In this document: positions 1-6,585 of the stretch, piece after piece
Numbering within the stretch: the stretch's first letter is position 1
Layout of the letters: the number at the start of each line of letters is the position of its first letter
Assembly: GCA_002343985.1 (NCBI GenBank)
Contig: DDTB01000022.1
Coordinates: 1 to 27,011, forward strand
DNA length: 27,011 bases
From: Chitinophagaceae bacterium UBA2375
GTDB lineage: Bacteria; Bacteroidota; Bacteroidia; Chitinophagales; Chitinophagaceae
Direction of reading: 5' to 3'
Notes under the pieces: model-generated
The model's input: the letters and a program-made list of their open reading frames with translations, nothing else
Told to the model about the DNA's origin: nothing
Databases searched by the model: none
Translations under genes and position numbers: made by a program

Positions 1-1
1 T

Positions 2-43
2 ATGATGTATGAATTATGATGTATAATTTATGATATATGATAT
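2..43. repeat. Degenerate 14-bp tandem repeat (three units)
   Basis: Three consecutive 14-bp units are visible: ATGATGTATGAATT (2-15), ATGATGTATAATTT (16-29) and the more diverged ATGATATATGATAT (30-43). Each of the first two differs by one base from the reverse complement of the unit that occurs as three perfect copies at 14201-14242. The array may continue beyond the left edge. Its function is unknown. Confidence 0.8.
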
Positions 44-236
44 GCCTGTTAGTGTGCTTTAGCTGGTACCTGATGCATTAGATTTTTTTATTAGAAATGT
101 TGCGTGTTGAATGTGTCTAAGCTCCGGGGCCTGGTCTCTGACCAACCGATTTAATGTCTAAGAATGATGTGCCTGCAAATGCACTTTAGTATGAACCTTT
201 GAACGTTTTGAACCGTTAAAAACCTTAAACCTTTTC
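44..236. other. Leader region of the MBL-fold gene, no gene seen
   Basis: No convincing reading frame lies here. The last 45 bases before the start codon hold short, roughly 9-10-bp-spaced direct repeats of the type TTTGAAC (198-204 and 207-213), followed by GTTAAAA and CTTAAAC. They could be a regulatory repeat or just low-complexity AT-rich sequence. The spacing is not the 11 bp seen in the putative PHO boxes elsewhere in the window. Confidence 0.4.
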
Positions 237-986
237 ATGACCATTCTCCCGCTCAGTGAAGGCAGCTTCACCATTGATGCCACAAAAGTTTTTGTGCCGT
301 TCGACAAAGACACAGACGACCTGCAGCAAAGGCCTACCGGAAGCTTGCTGGTTGAAGTGCAACCCTTTCTTGTGATTTCCGGGCGCCATCATATACTGCT
401 CGATACCGGGCTTGGCTTCACGCTTCCCGACGGAGAGATGCAGATCATGGCAAACCTTCGCAAATACGGCGTGGACGCCACAGATATTACCCATGTACTG
501 CTCTCACACCTGCACCGTGACCATGCGGGCGGCGTGAAGGAAAAAAATGCGGAAGGCTTTACCGGGAAGCTGGCTTTTCCCAATGCCCGGTATTTCGTAC
601 ACCGTGATGAATTACATTACGCCTTGCAGCATGCCGGTAAATCGTACACCGTGCCAGATTTTGATATCCTGGAAAATTCCCCGCAACGCGAACTGCTCGA
701 TGATGCCGGAACAATTGATGGAATCATTCAATACGAAAAAACCGGCGCGCATTCCAAATACCACACCGTGTTCTGGATCGGTGAGGGAAGCAACAAAGTA
801 TTTTTTGGGGCAGATGTTGCGCCACAATTACAGCAAATGAAGCGCAGGTTTGTTGCGAAGTATGATTTTGATGGAAAGAAGAGTATGGAACTACGCGCCG
901 AATGGTGGGAGCGGGGCAAGCAGGAGTTTTGGACTTTCACGTTTTACCACGATATCAAAACGCCAACCTATCGGGCCGCCTCATAA
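237..986 (+). CDS. MBL-fold metallo-hydrolase
   Basis: The 249-residue protein is a soluble metallo-beta-lactamase-fold hydrolase. The signature H-x-H-x-D-H is seen at residues 91-96 (within SHLHRDHAGG). Further likely metal ligands are H172 and/or H176 (GAHSKYH), D193 in the GAD strand, and H239 near the C-terminus, so the binuclear metal site looks complete. The N-terminal strand with an LLDTGLG motif (54-60) is typical of the family. No signal peptide is seen, so it is probably cytoplasmic. The family includes lactonases, glyoxalase II-like thioesterases and phosphodiesterases; the substrate cannot be told from sequence. It stands alone, with a convergent operon downstream. The start is the first ATG after a stop-rich leader and there is no obvious Shine-Dalgarno sequence, as is usual in Bacteroidota. 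Confidence 0.9.
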   Translation: MTILPLSEGSFTIDATKVFVPFDKDTDDLQQRPTGSLLVEVQPFLVISGRHHILLDTGLGFTLPDGEMQIMANLRKYGVDATDITHVLLSHLHRDHAGGVKEKNAEGFTGKLAFPNARYFVHRDELHYALQHAGKSYTVPDFDILENSPQRELLDDAGTIDGIIQYEKTGAHSKYHTVFWIGEGSNKVFFGADVAPQLQQMKRRFVAKYDFDGKKSMELRAEWWERGKQEFWTFTFYHDIKTPTYRAAS

Positions 987-999
987 CATGTCAGTGTGC

Positions 1000-1034
1000 A
1001 CTGTATTGATATGCACAAATATTATCAATACAGT
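1000..1034. repeat. Perfect 12-bp inverted repeat with 11-nt loop
   Basis: The arm ACTGTATTGATA (1000-1011) is followed by an 11-nt loop and its exact reverse complement (1023-1034). It begins 14 bases after the MBL-fold stop codon and is followed by TTTTGTATAAAATA. It could be a weak, AT-rich terminator for the upstream gene or a binding site. The stem is AT-rich and the T-run short, so the terminator reading is uncertain. Confidence 0.6.
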
Positions 1035-1194
1035 TTTGTATAAAATAGGCCCAAAAAAAAGAGGCCTGCCCTAGACAGAGCTGGCCGTTGCTAACCTATG
1101 AAAAACACCTAATGCAAAAATATATGAATTTTTTTTACATGAACTTTTTAATAGATGATTTTTGTATTACCTGTTTGGAGTATGGAAAATGCAT

Positions 1195-1226
1195 GAAAAA
1201 ATCCCTTTCATATACGTGAAAGGGAT
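1195..1226 (-). terminator. Rho-independent terminator of the sigma-factor operon
   Basis: A perfect 10-bp stem (ATCCCTTTCA at 1201-1210 pairs with TGAAAGGGAT at 1217-1226) with a 6-nt loop is followed, on the minus strand, by a run of six T (1195-1200). It lies 25 bases after the stop of the Spy-like gene, so it should end the minus-strand operon. Confidence 0.85.
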
Positions 1227-1250
1227 CAATGTGCAAACAATGAAATAGTA

Positions 1251-1691
1251 TCAGAACCCTTGCCGGTTGCGCATCATCAGCCTCGCGCCAGTTCCGGCAC
1301 GTTGTTGCCGTAATTTTTTCAAGCGCTCTACCATCTGCCGGCGAAACTCGTTGTCTTTTTTGTAGAATTCATCCGTGCGGGCATTGCCTAATATTTTCAC
1401 GAAGCGTTCCTGGTATTTTTTGCGGATGTTCAAGTGCGCTTCCTGGCGTTCCAGTTCAGGCATTTCCCTGCGGGTGGCTTTCATTTCATTTTCGTATTGC
1501 GCATGCACGGGCCAGAATTTCTGTGCTTCCTCTTCCGTGAGTTGCAATTCGCGCGTGATGAATGCCACATACAAAGCCTGCACTTTTTCTTCGCGTTTGG
1601 CAGGGTCCCCGCCTCCCGGTGGTTGAGCCATGGCTTGTACCCCGGCACCGAATACAAGTAAGATGATATATATAAACTTTTTCATGGTCAT
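1251..1691 (-). CDS. Small secreted Spy/CpxP-like protein
   Basis: The 146-residue protein has an N-terminal signal peptide (MKKFIYIILLVFGAGVQAMAQ, cleavage probably after AMA) followed by a charged, almost entirely helical mature part rich in E, K, R and Q. The segment LTEEEAQKFWPVHAQYENEMK resembles the LTxxQ-type helices of Spy/CpxP-like periplasmic proteins. It is the last gene of an operon with an ECF sigma factor and a membrane protein; the gap to the preceding gene is 30 bases. By analogy with Spy/CpxP it may be a periplasmic chaperone or sensor feeding back on the sigma system, but that role is inference. ATG at 1691 or at 1685 (MKK) could be the start; the second gives a more typical signal peptide. 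Confidence 0.75.
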   Translation of the reverse strand: MTMKKFIYIILLVFGAGVQAMAQPPGGGDPAKREEKVQALYVAFITRELQLTEEEAQKFWPVHAQYENEMKATRREMPELERQEAHLNIRKKYQERFVKILGNARTDEFYKKDNEFRRQMVERLKKLRQQRAGTGARLMMRNRQGF

Positions 1692-1721
1692 TAATCTTTC
1701 GCTATTCGCTTTCGAACAAAT

Positions 1722-2441
1722 TTAGTTATTTGAACGGTCATCAATGTTCAATTCCGTCATCAGTTTTTCCAAAGTGGATTCGTCAAACAGGTATGCATCC
1801 GCATCAGGCAGGTTGCTTTCATTGCTCAGCGATGCCAGCAAGGCGGTATTCACATCCTCGCCACTTGCCTGCAGGTAACCGGTAATTTCTTCATCACTGA
1901 TGCTGTTCAAAACTTTATCGTATGAATTGGTTTGCAGAATCTCACGGGCTTCCGCTACAATCACCGGCGAATAAGCCGCAGTTTCGGAATCTTTTTGATT
2001 GAAGAGGTTAAACAGGCTCAACCCGACTAAACCGGTGAGCACCGCGGCAACCGCGTAACGGAACACCGATATCCGGCTGGCCATGCGCACGACCGGGGCC
2101 GGCTTGGGCAAACGGTTCATAACCTCTTCGGCCAAACCGTCGAAATATCCCTCCGGCACGGAAAAGACCTCCCGGCGGGGAATGCTGTTAAAAATGGAAG
2201 GTAATTGATCCGCATTGTCCAACCCGGATGACTTGATCCGGTTCATGATCGCGGCAGGCAATTGGTCAAAATACCCTTCGGGTACGTTGCTATTTTGTAA
2301 TGGGTTGATTGTCAGTAAAATATCGGCAGGTAGTTGGTCAAAATAACCTTCCGGAACCCTGAATACCTGGTTTCTGGGCAGGGCGGCGAGGGTAGGACTG
2401 ATTTGCTCCAGTTCAGCTTGTATGTTTGGATTCGGTGACAT
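1722..2441 (-). CDS. Putative anti-sigma membrane protein with three VPEGYFD motifs
   Basis: The 239-residue protein has one predicted membrane helix (about residues 126-147) that separates a 125-residue N-terminal, probably cytoplasmic part from a C-terminal periplasmic part. The N-terminal part carries three copies of a VPEGYFD motif, at residues 29-35, 53-59 and 95-101, each followed by L-(P/A) and a short amphipathic stretch ending in IMNRI- or VMNRL-like residues. The gene follows the ECF sigma factor gene with a 31-base gap and precedes the Spy-like gene, so an anti-sigma role is the natural inference. No zinc-binding (ZAS) H-x3-C-x2-C motif is seen, so it is not a classic zinc anti-sigma factor. 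The VPEGYFD motif also occurs in other Bacteroidota membrane proteins next to sigma genes; its biochemical role is not known to me. Confidence 0.7.
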   Translation of the reverse strand: MSPNPNIQAELEQISPTLAALPRNQVFRVPEGYFDQLPADILLTINPLQNSNVPEGYFDQLPAAIMNRIKSSGLDNADQLPSIFNSIPRREVFSVPEGYFDGLAEEVMNRLPKPAPVVRMASRISVFRYAVAAVLTGLVGLSLFNLFNQKDSETAAYSPVIVAEAREILQTNSYDKVLNSISDEEITGYLQASGEDVNTALLASLSNESNLPDADAYLFDESTLEKLMTELNIDDRSNN

Positions 2442-2472
2442 CTGTTGTTTGACTGCCTGAGGGCCTCCGGGT

Positions 2473-3033
2473 TTAATGGTTCAGGATAAATTCTTCAATT
2501 TTTTTTACGGCATGGTGGTAGCTGGCTTTCAGGGAACCTTCGCTGGTTTCGAGTACCCGGCTCATTTCCTCATACGGCATCTCATCAAAATACCGCATAT
2601 TGAAAACCGCCCGTTGTTTTTCGGGCAGCCTTTGAATGGCCATCTGCAGTTTCCATTCGAGCTTATTGCCATCAAAATCCCTGTCTGCTTTCAATTTATG
2701 TTCCAGTCCCTGCTCATCGTCTGCATCACTGTGCAGGGAACTGGTGCTCCTTTTTTTCTGCTGTTCGATAAAACTCAGGCTCTCATTAGTGGCAATGCGG
2801 TACAACCAGGTGTAGAGTTGGCTGTCTTCCCGGAAATTGTCGAGGCTCTTCCATACTTTAATAAACAGGTTTTGCAGCACATCGTTCGCGTCTTCGTGGT
2901 CTACTACCAAGCGGCGGATATGCCAATACAATTTTTCCTGGTATTTACGGATGATCCGCGTAAATGCCGCTTCTTTTGTCGCCTCCTGGCGAAATAATGC
3001 TAATAGTTCCTTATCGTCTGTTTCCGGGGCCAT
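2473..3033 (-). CDS. ECF RNA polymerase sigma factor
   Basis: The 186-residue protein has the two-domain layout of an ECF (sigma-70 family group 4) factor. Region 2 spans about residues 25-95, with the conserved DANDVLQNLFIKVWKSL core-binding segment and the WLYRIATNESLSF helix. A charged linker follows, then region 4 (about 130-183) with LPEKQRAVFNMRYFDEMPYEEMSRVLETSEGSLKASYHHAVKKIEEF, a helix-turn-helix for -35 recognition. It would direct RNA polymerase to a stress or envelope regulon and probably to its own operon, since the genes for a putative membrane anti-sigma protein and a secreted Spy-like protein follow it closely. The usual length is 170-200 residues, so the gene is intact. The target promoters cannot be inferred here. 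Confidence 0.93.
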   Translation of the reverse strand: MAPETDDKELLALFRQEATKEAAFTRIIRKYQEKLYWHIRRLVVDHEDANDVLQNLFIKVWKSLDNFREDSQLYTWLYRIATNESLSFIEQQKKRSTSSLHSDADDEQGLEHKLKADRDFDGNKLEWKLQMAIQRLPEKQRAVFNMRYFDEMPYEEMSRVLETSEGSLKASYHHAVKKIEEFILNH

Positions 3034-3053
3034 AGTTGTTTGATCGCTGACGA

Positions 3054-3085
3054 AATTAAAAAAACCAATCGTATGATTGGTTTTT
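3054..3085 (-). terminator. Rho-independent terminator after the transketolase half gene
   Basis: A 10-bp stem (AAAACCAATC at 3061-3070 with GATTGGTTTT at 3075-3084) and a 4-nt loop are followed on the minus strand by more T. It lies between the stop of the transketolase gene and the start of the sigma-factor gene, both on the minus strand, and should separate the two operons. On the plus strand it also ends in T-rich sequence, so it could work both ways. Confidence 0.8.
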
Positions 3086-3110
3086 ATCTTGATGGTTTAA
3101 TGCGCTTTTG

Positions 3111-4067
3111 TTATTTTTTTCTGGAAATGGCTTTTTCGGCGGCCGCTACGATATTTGCCGCGTCGAGCCCGTACTTCAGCAATAATTCCTGCGGCTTGCC
3201 ACTTTCTCCGAATGTATCGTTGGTACCTACGTATTCCATCGGCACCGGAAGGTTGCGGGCGGCTACCTGCGCTACGCTGTCGCCCATGCCACCAATGATG
3301 TTATGTTCTTCGGCCGTTACGGCGCAGCCTGTTTTTGTGATTGACGCGATAATGGCTTCCTGGTCGATGGGTTTGATGGTATGAATATTGATAAGGTCAA
3401 CGCTGATGCCCTTTGATTCGAGGATGCGTGCGGCTTCCACGGCGATCCACACCATGTGCCCGCAGGCGAAAATCGATACATCCTTGCCATCGCCTAATTT
3501 CTGAGCCTTGCCCAACACAAAATCTTCTTCCTTCGTAAATATCGGCCACACGGGTCGCCCGAAACGCAGGTACACAGGGCCGTCTACTTTGCTGATGGCT
3601 TTGGTCGCCGCCTTGGTTTGGTTGTAGTCGGCGGGTACCACAACGGTCATGCCCGGAAGCATTTTCATCAACCCGATATCTTCGAGGATCTGGTGCGTCG
3701 CACCGTCTTCCCCGAGGGTCAGTCCTGCATGCGATGCGCAGATTTTTACATTCTTGTTGCTATACGCGATGCTCTGGCGAATCTGGTCGTACACGCGCCC
3801 TGTAGAGAAATTCGCGAAAGTAGTGGTGTATGGGATCATGCCCCCGATGGTTAAACCCGCGGCCATACCCATCATATTGGCTTCGGCGATGCCGCACTGT
3901 ATGAAACGCTCGGGGAACTCCTTCATAAAGCCATTCAGCTTCAGCGATCCCGCGAGGTCGGCGGTGAGCGCTACAATGCGCTTGTTGTCACGGGCAGCCT
4001 CGAGGATGCCATCTCCAAAACCACTGCGGGTGTCTTTATTTCCGGTTACTTCGATATTCGATAACAT
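3111..4067 (-). CDS. Transketolase, C-terminal (pyrimidine-binding plus C-terminal domain) subunit
   Basis: The 318-residue protein matches only the second half of a normal transketolase. It has the pyrimidine-binding domain (about 8-170), with the thiamine-diphosphate-activating glutamate at E62 in GIAEANMMGMAAGL, followed by a C-terminal transketolase domain (about 190-310). Split transketolases are known in Bacteroidota, archaea and some other bacteria; the partner carries the ThDP pyrophosphate/Mg-binding domain. That N-terminal partner is not in this window: the gene upstream is galE, 36 bases away. The complex would catalyse two-carbon transfers in the non-oxidative pentose phosphate pathway. 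Related pyruvate dehydrogenase E1-beta or DXS-like subunits are less likely because the length and motifs fit transketolase. Transcription ends at the hairpin at 3054-3085. Confidence 0.9.
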   Translation of the reverse strand: MLSNIEVTGNKDTRSGFGDGILEAARDNKRIVALTADLAGSLKLNGFMKEFPERFIQCGIAEANMMGMAAGLTIGGMIPYTTTFANFSTGRVYDQIRQSIAYSNKNVKICASHAGLTLGEDGATHQILEDIGLMKMLPGMTVVVPADYNQTKAATKAISKVDGPVYLRFGRPVWPIFTKEEDFVLGKAQKLGDGKDVSIFACGHMVWIAVEAARILESKGISVDLINIHTIKPIDQEAIIASITKTGCAVTAEEHNIIGGMGDSVAQVAARNLPVPMEYVGTNDTFGESGKPQELLLKYGLDAANIVAAAEKAISRKK

Positions 4068-4103
4068 AAATGGATGTTGATTTGCTGTTTGTTTGCTGCT
4101 GTA

Positions 4104-5159
4104 TCAATTCAACCGCGCATCGGTGCGTTTGAATATATCTTCTTCCTGTTTTAATTTTTTCTCCCAGTTCCATGCCGTGCGCATCATATCCTGCAGGTCG
4201 TATTTCGGGTTCCAGCCCAGCACCTGGCGCGCTTTTTCGTTATTCGCGTAAATGGCGATGACATCGCCTGTCCTGCGCCCGCCAATCTGGTAATTAAGTT
4301 TTTCGCCGCTCACTTTTTCAAACGCGTCAATCACTTCCAACACCGTGTACCCGTTACCGGTACCCAGGTTAAAGACTTCGCAGTTTGATGCATTCCTTTT
4401 TTCGATCAGGTAGTTCAGCGCCAGGGTGTGCGCGTGCGCGATATCGCATACATGAATGAAATCGCGGAGGCAGGAGCCGTCACGCGTCGGGTAGTCGTTA
4501 CCGAAAACCTGCATCTGCGGAAGTTTGCCAATGGCTGTTTGCGTGATGGCAGGCACCAAGTTGGCGGGCCTTCCCAACGGGATTTCGCCGATCATGTTTG
4601 AAGGGTGCGCGCCTACCGGGTTGAAATACCGGAGCAAAATAGACTGCACTTTGTTGCTGCTGACGGTTTGCCGCACAATATGCTCGCCCATTTGTTTGGT
4701 GGAACCATAGGGCGATTCCGCTTCCTTCGTGATGGTTTCTTCCGTAACTGGAATGCTGTCGGGATTGCCATACACAGTGCAGGATGATGAAAACACGAAA
4801 TGCGGCACCTGGAATGTTTCCGCGCAGCGCATGATATTGATGAGCGAGAGCAGGTTGTTTTCAAAATACATCAGCGGCTTCTCCACCGATTCGCCAACGG
4901 CTTTGTAGGCCGCGAAATGGATGATGCCAGCGATGTCGGGGTTTTCCTGGAACACGGCATGCGTATCGTCGAATACACACAGGTCAACCGTGTAATTCTT
5001 CACTTTGATGCCGGTAATTTTTTCGACGCCGTCAAGGATGTTAGGCTTACTGCGGCTGTTGTTGTCAACCGAAATGACCTGGAAACCGTTTTCCAGCAGA
5101 TCAACGATGGTATGTGCGCCAATGTATCCGCAACCACCGGTAACCAGAATTTTTTTCAT
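4104..5159 (-). CDS. galE: UDP-glucose 4-epimerase
   Basis: The 351-residue protein is an extended short-chain dehydrogenase/reductase. It interconverts UDP-glucose and UDP-galactose using tightly bound NAD. The Rossmann GxxGxxG motif is at residues 8-14 (GGCGYIG), the SSSCTVYG active-site strand at 124-131 and the catalytic Y151-x3-K155 pair follows. The C-terminal NLGTGNGYTVLEVI and RRTGD segments are typical of GalE. The open frame extends 35 codons further upstream to 5264, but that extension overlaps the divergent antiporter gene and precedes the Rossmann strand, so the ATG at 5159 is taken. It probably forms an operon with the transketolase half gene, and supplies UDP-galactose for glycans or enters the Leloir pathway. 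Confidence 0.95.
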   Translation of the reverse strand: MKKILVTGGCGYIGAHTIVDLLENGFQVISVDNNSRSKPNILDGVEKITGIKVKNYTVDLCVFDDTHAVFQENPDIAGIIHFAAYKAVGESVEKPLMYFENNLLSLINIMRCAETFQVPHFVFSSSCTVYGNPDSIPVTEETITKEAESPYGSTKQMGEHIVRQTVSSNKVQSILLRYFNPVGAHPSNMIGEIPLGRPANLVPAITQTAIGKLPQMQVFGNDYPTRDGSCLRDFIHVCDIAHAHTLALNYLIEKRNASNCEVFNLGTGNGYTVLEVIDAFEKVSGEKLNYQIGGRRTGDVIAIYANNEKARQVLGWNPKYDLQDMMRTAWNWEKKLKQEEDIFKRTDARLN

Positions 5160-5232
5160 GTTGCAAAGAAAGTGAAAAAATGCAGAAAAATCGGTATATA
5201 CTTGCAATGCGCTACGCGCGCTGAAATAAGCC

Positions 5233-6435
5233 ATGACCACCGCCATCATCATCAGTTTATGCATCCTTGTGCTCCTGGCTTATCTCTTCGATATCACGGC
5301 ATCCCGCACCCGCATACCTTCCGTGATATTGTTGCTGGCCACGGGCTGGCTGGTCCGTCAGGGCGCTGAAAAATTTTCTGTGTACCTGCCCGATTTATCG
5401 CCCATCCTCCCGGTACTGGGAACCGTGGGCCTTATCATGATTGTGCTGGAAGGCTCCCTGGAGCTGGAGCTCAACCGCAGTAAGGGCCCCATGATCCGCA
5501 AATCATTCATCCTCGCCCTGATACCCTTGCTGGTGCTGGCATTCGGGTTATCGTATGTATTGCAGTATTTTGGGGAAGACCGGTTTAAAGACAACCTCGT
5601 GAACACGATCCCGCTCTGCGTCATCAGCAGCGCCATCGCCATCCCCACCGCCCGCTCGCTGGTTAAAACAAACCGGGAAGTGGTGGTGTACGAAAGCAGT
5701 TTTTCGGATATCCTCGGGGTATTGTTTTTCAATTTTATCGCGCTGAACGCGGTCATCAACATACAAACCTTTGGCATATTCATTCTGCAGATCCTGTTGA
5801 TTGTGCTGATTTCATTTGTGTCAACTATAGGCTTGTCATTTTTACTGAACCGCATCGAGCATCATATCAAATTTGTACCGATAGTGATGCTGGTGATTTT
5901 GATTTATGCCATTTCCAAAATTTACCACCTGCCCGGGTTGATTTTCATTATGGTGTTCGGGCTGTTCCTCGGCAACCTCGATGAACTGAAACATGTGAAA
6001 TGGATTGCCCGGCTCAGGCCCGATGAACTCGATGCACAGGTGCGTGTATTTAAAGACCTGATCGCGGAAGGCACATTTTTGGTGCGTATTTCTTTTTTCA
6101 TCCTGTTCGGATTTTTAATTGATACGCATGAACTGCAGAACCCCAACACATTGCTCTGGTCAGTTGGGATTGTGGCCGCCATCCATGTGGTGCGCGCCAT
6201 TCAACTTCTGATCACCGGTTTGCCCATGATGCCTTTGGTATTCATCGCCCCCAGGGGTTTGATCAGCATATTGTTATTCCTGTCCATTGCGCCGGAAAAC
6301 CGCGTGCCGCTGGTGAATGATTCACTATTGATACAAGTGGTGGTGTTGTCGGCTTTAATGATGATGCTGGGCATGATGTTCAGCAAGCGCGATAAATCCG
6401 ATACTGAAAACATTGTGCATAACAGCCATGTATAG
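5233..6435 (+). CDS. Cation:proton antiporter (Na+/H+ exchanger family)
   Basis: The 400-residue integral membrane protein has about 11-13 hydrophobic segments across its whole length and fits the sodium/hydrogen exchanger domain (CPA superfamily). The conserved middle part has PLCVISSAIAIPTARSL (discontinuous-helix type) and YESSFSDILGVLFFN, where an acidic pair sits at the position of the ion-binding aspartate. It would exchange Na+ or K+ for protons at the inner membrane. There is no C-terminal TrkA/RCK regulatory domain and the C-terminus is a short hydrophilic tail. It is divergent from galE, with only 73 bases between the starts. The ion specificity cannot be told from sequence. Confidence 0.85.
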   Translation: MTTAIIISLCILVLLAYLFDITASRTRIPSVILLLATGWLVRQGAEKFSVYLPDLSPILPVLGTVGLIMIVLEGSLELELNRSKGPMIRKSFILALIPLLVLAFGLSYVLQYFGEDRFKDNLVNTIPLCVISSAIAIPTARSLVKTNREVVVYESSFSDILGVLFFNFIALNAVINIQTFGIFILQILLIVLISFVSTIGLSFLLNRIEHHIKFVPIVMLVILIYAISKIYHLPGLIFIMVFGLFLGNLDELKHVKWIARLRPDELDAQVRVFKDLIAEGTFLVRISFFILFGFLIDTHELQNPNTLLWSVGIVAAIHVVRAIQLLITGLPMMPLVFIAPRGLISILLFLSIAPENRVPLVNDSLLIQVVVLSALMMMLGMMFSKRDKSDTENIVHNSHV

Positions 6436-6585
6436 ACGAAAATATTGTTAGCGCGCCTCTGAAAACCCCATTTCTTTTTTTATTTGTACCTTTGCCATTC
6501 TGTTACTACCATTCGCGCCTGTTTCCAGCGGGCCAGGTTGTAAAAACGATTGTTCACCGGTTGTGTCAACCATAAATTGATTGCC

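Larger units (their letters stand above)
987..1250. other. Convergent intergenic region, no gene seen
   Basis: This 264-base stretch lies between two convergent transcription units. Apart from the inverted repeat at 1000-1034 and the terminator at 1195-1226 it is AT-rich and has no supported reading frame. A short frame spanning its left part is a shadow of the MBL-fold gene. Confidence 0.5.

Noticed and set aside
198..231. Direct repeats TTTGAAC and TTAAA before the MBL-fold gene
   Set aside because: Spacing is about 9-10 bp, not 11, and the sequence is low-complexity, so it was not grouped with the PHO-box-like arrays.
2476..2997. Long plus-strand open frame across the sigma-factor gene
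   Set aside because: It is antisense to a well-conserved ECF sigma factor and has no recognisable domain.
5160..5264. 35-codon N-terminal extension of galE
   Set aside because: It precedes the Rossmann strand, overlaps the divergent antiporter gene and has no similarity to the family; ATG at 5159 is the normal GalE start.
6551..6570. GTTCACC and TGTCAAC before the fusion gene
   Set aside because: They look like PHO-box units but are 12 bp apart and there is no third unit.
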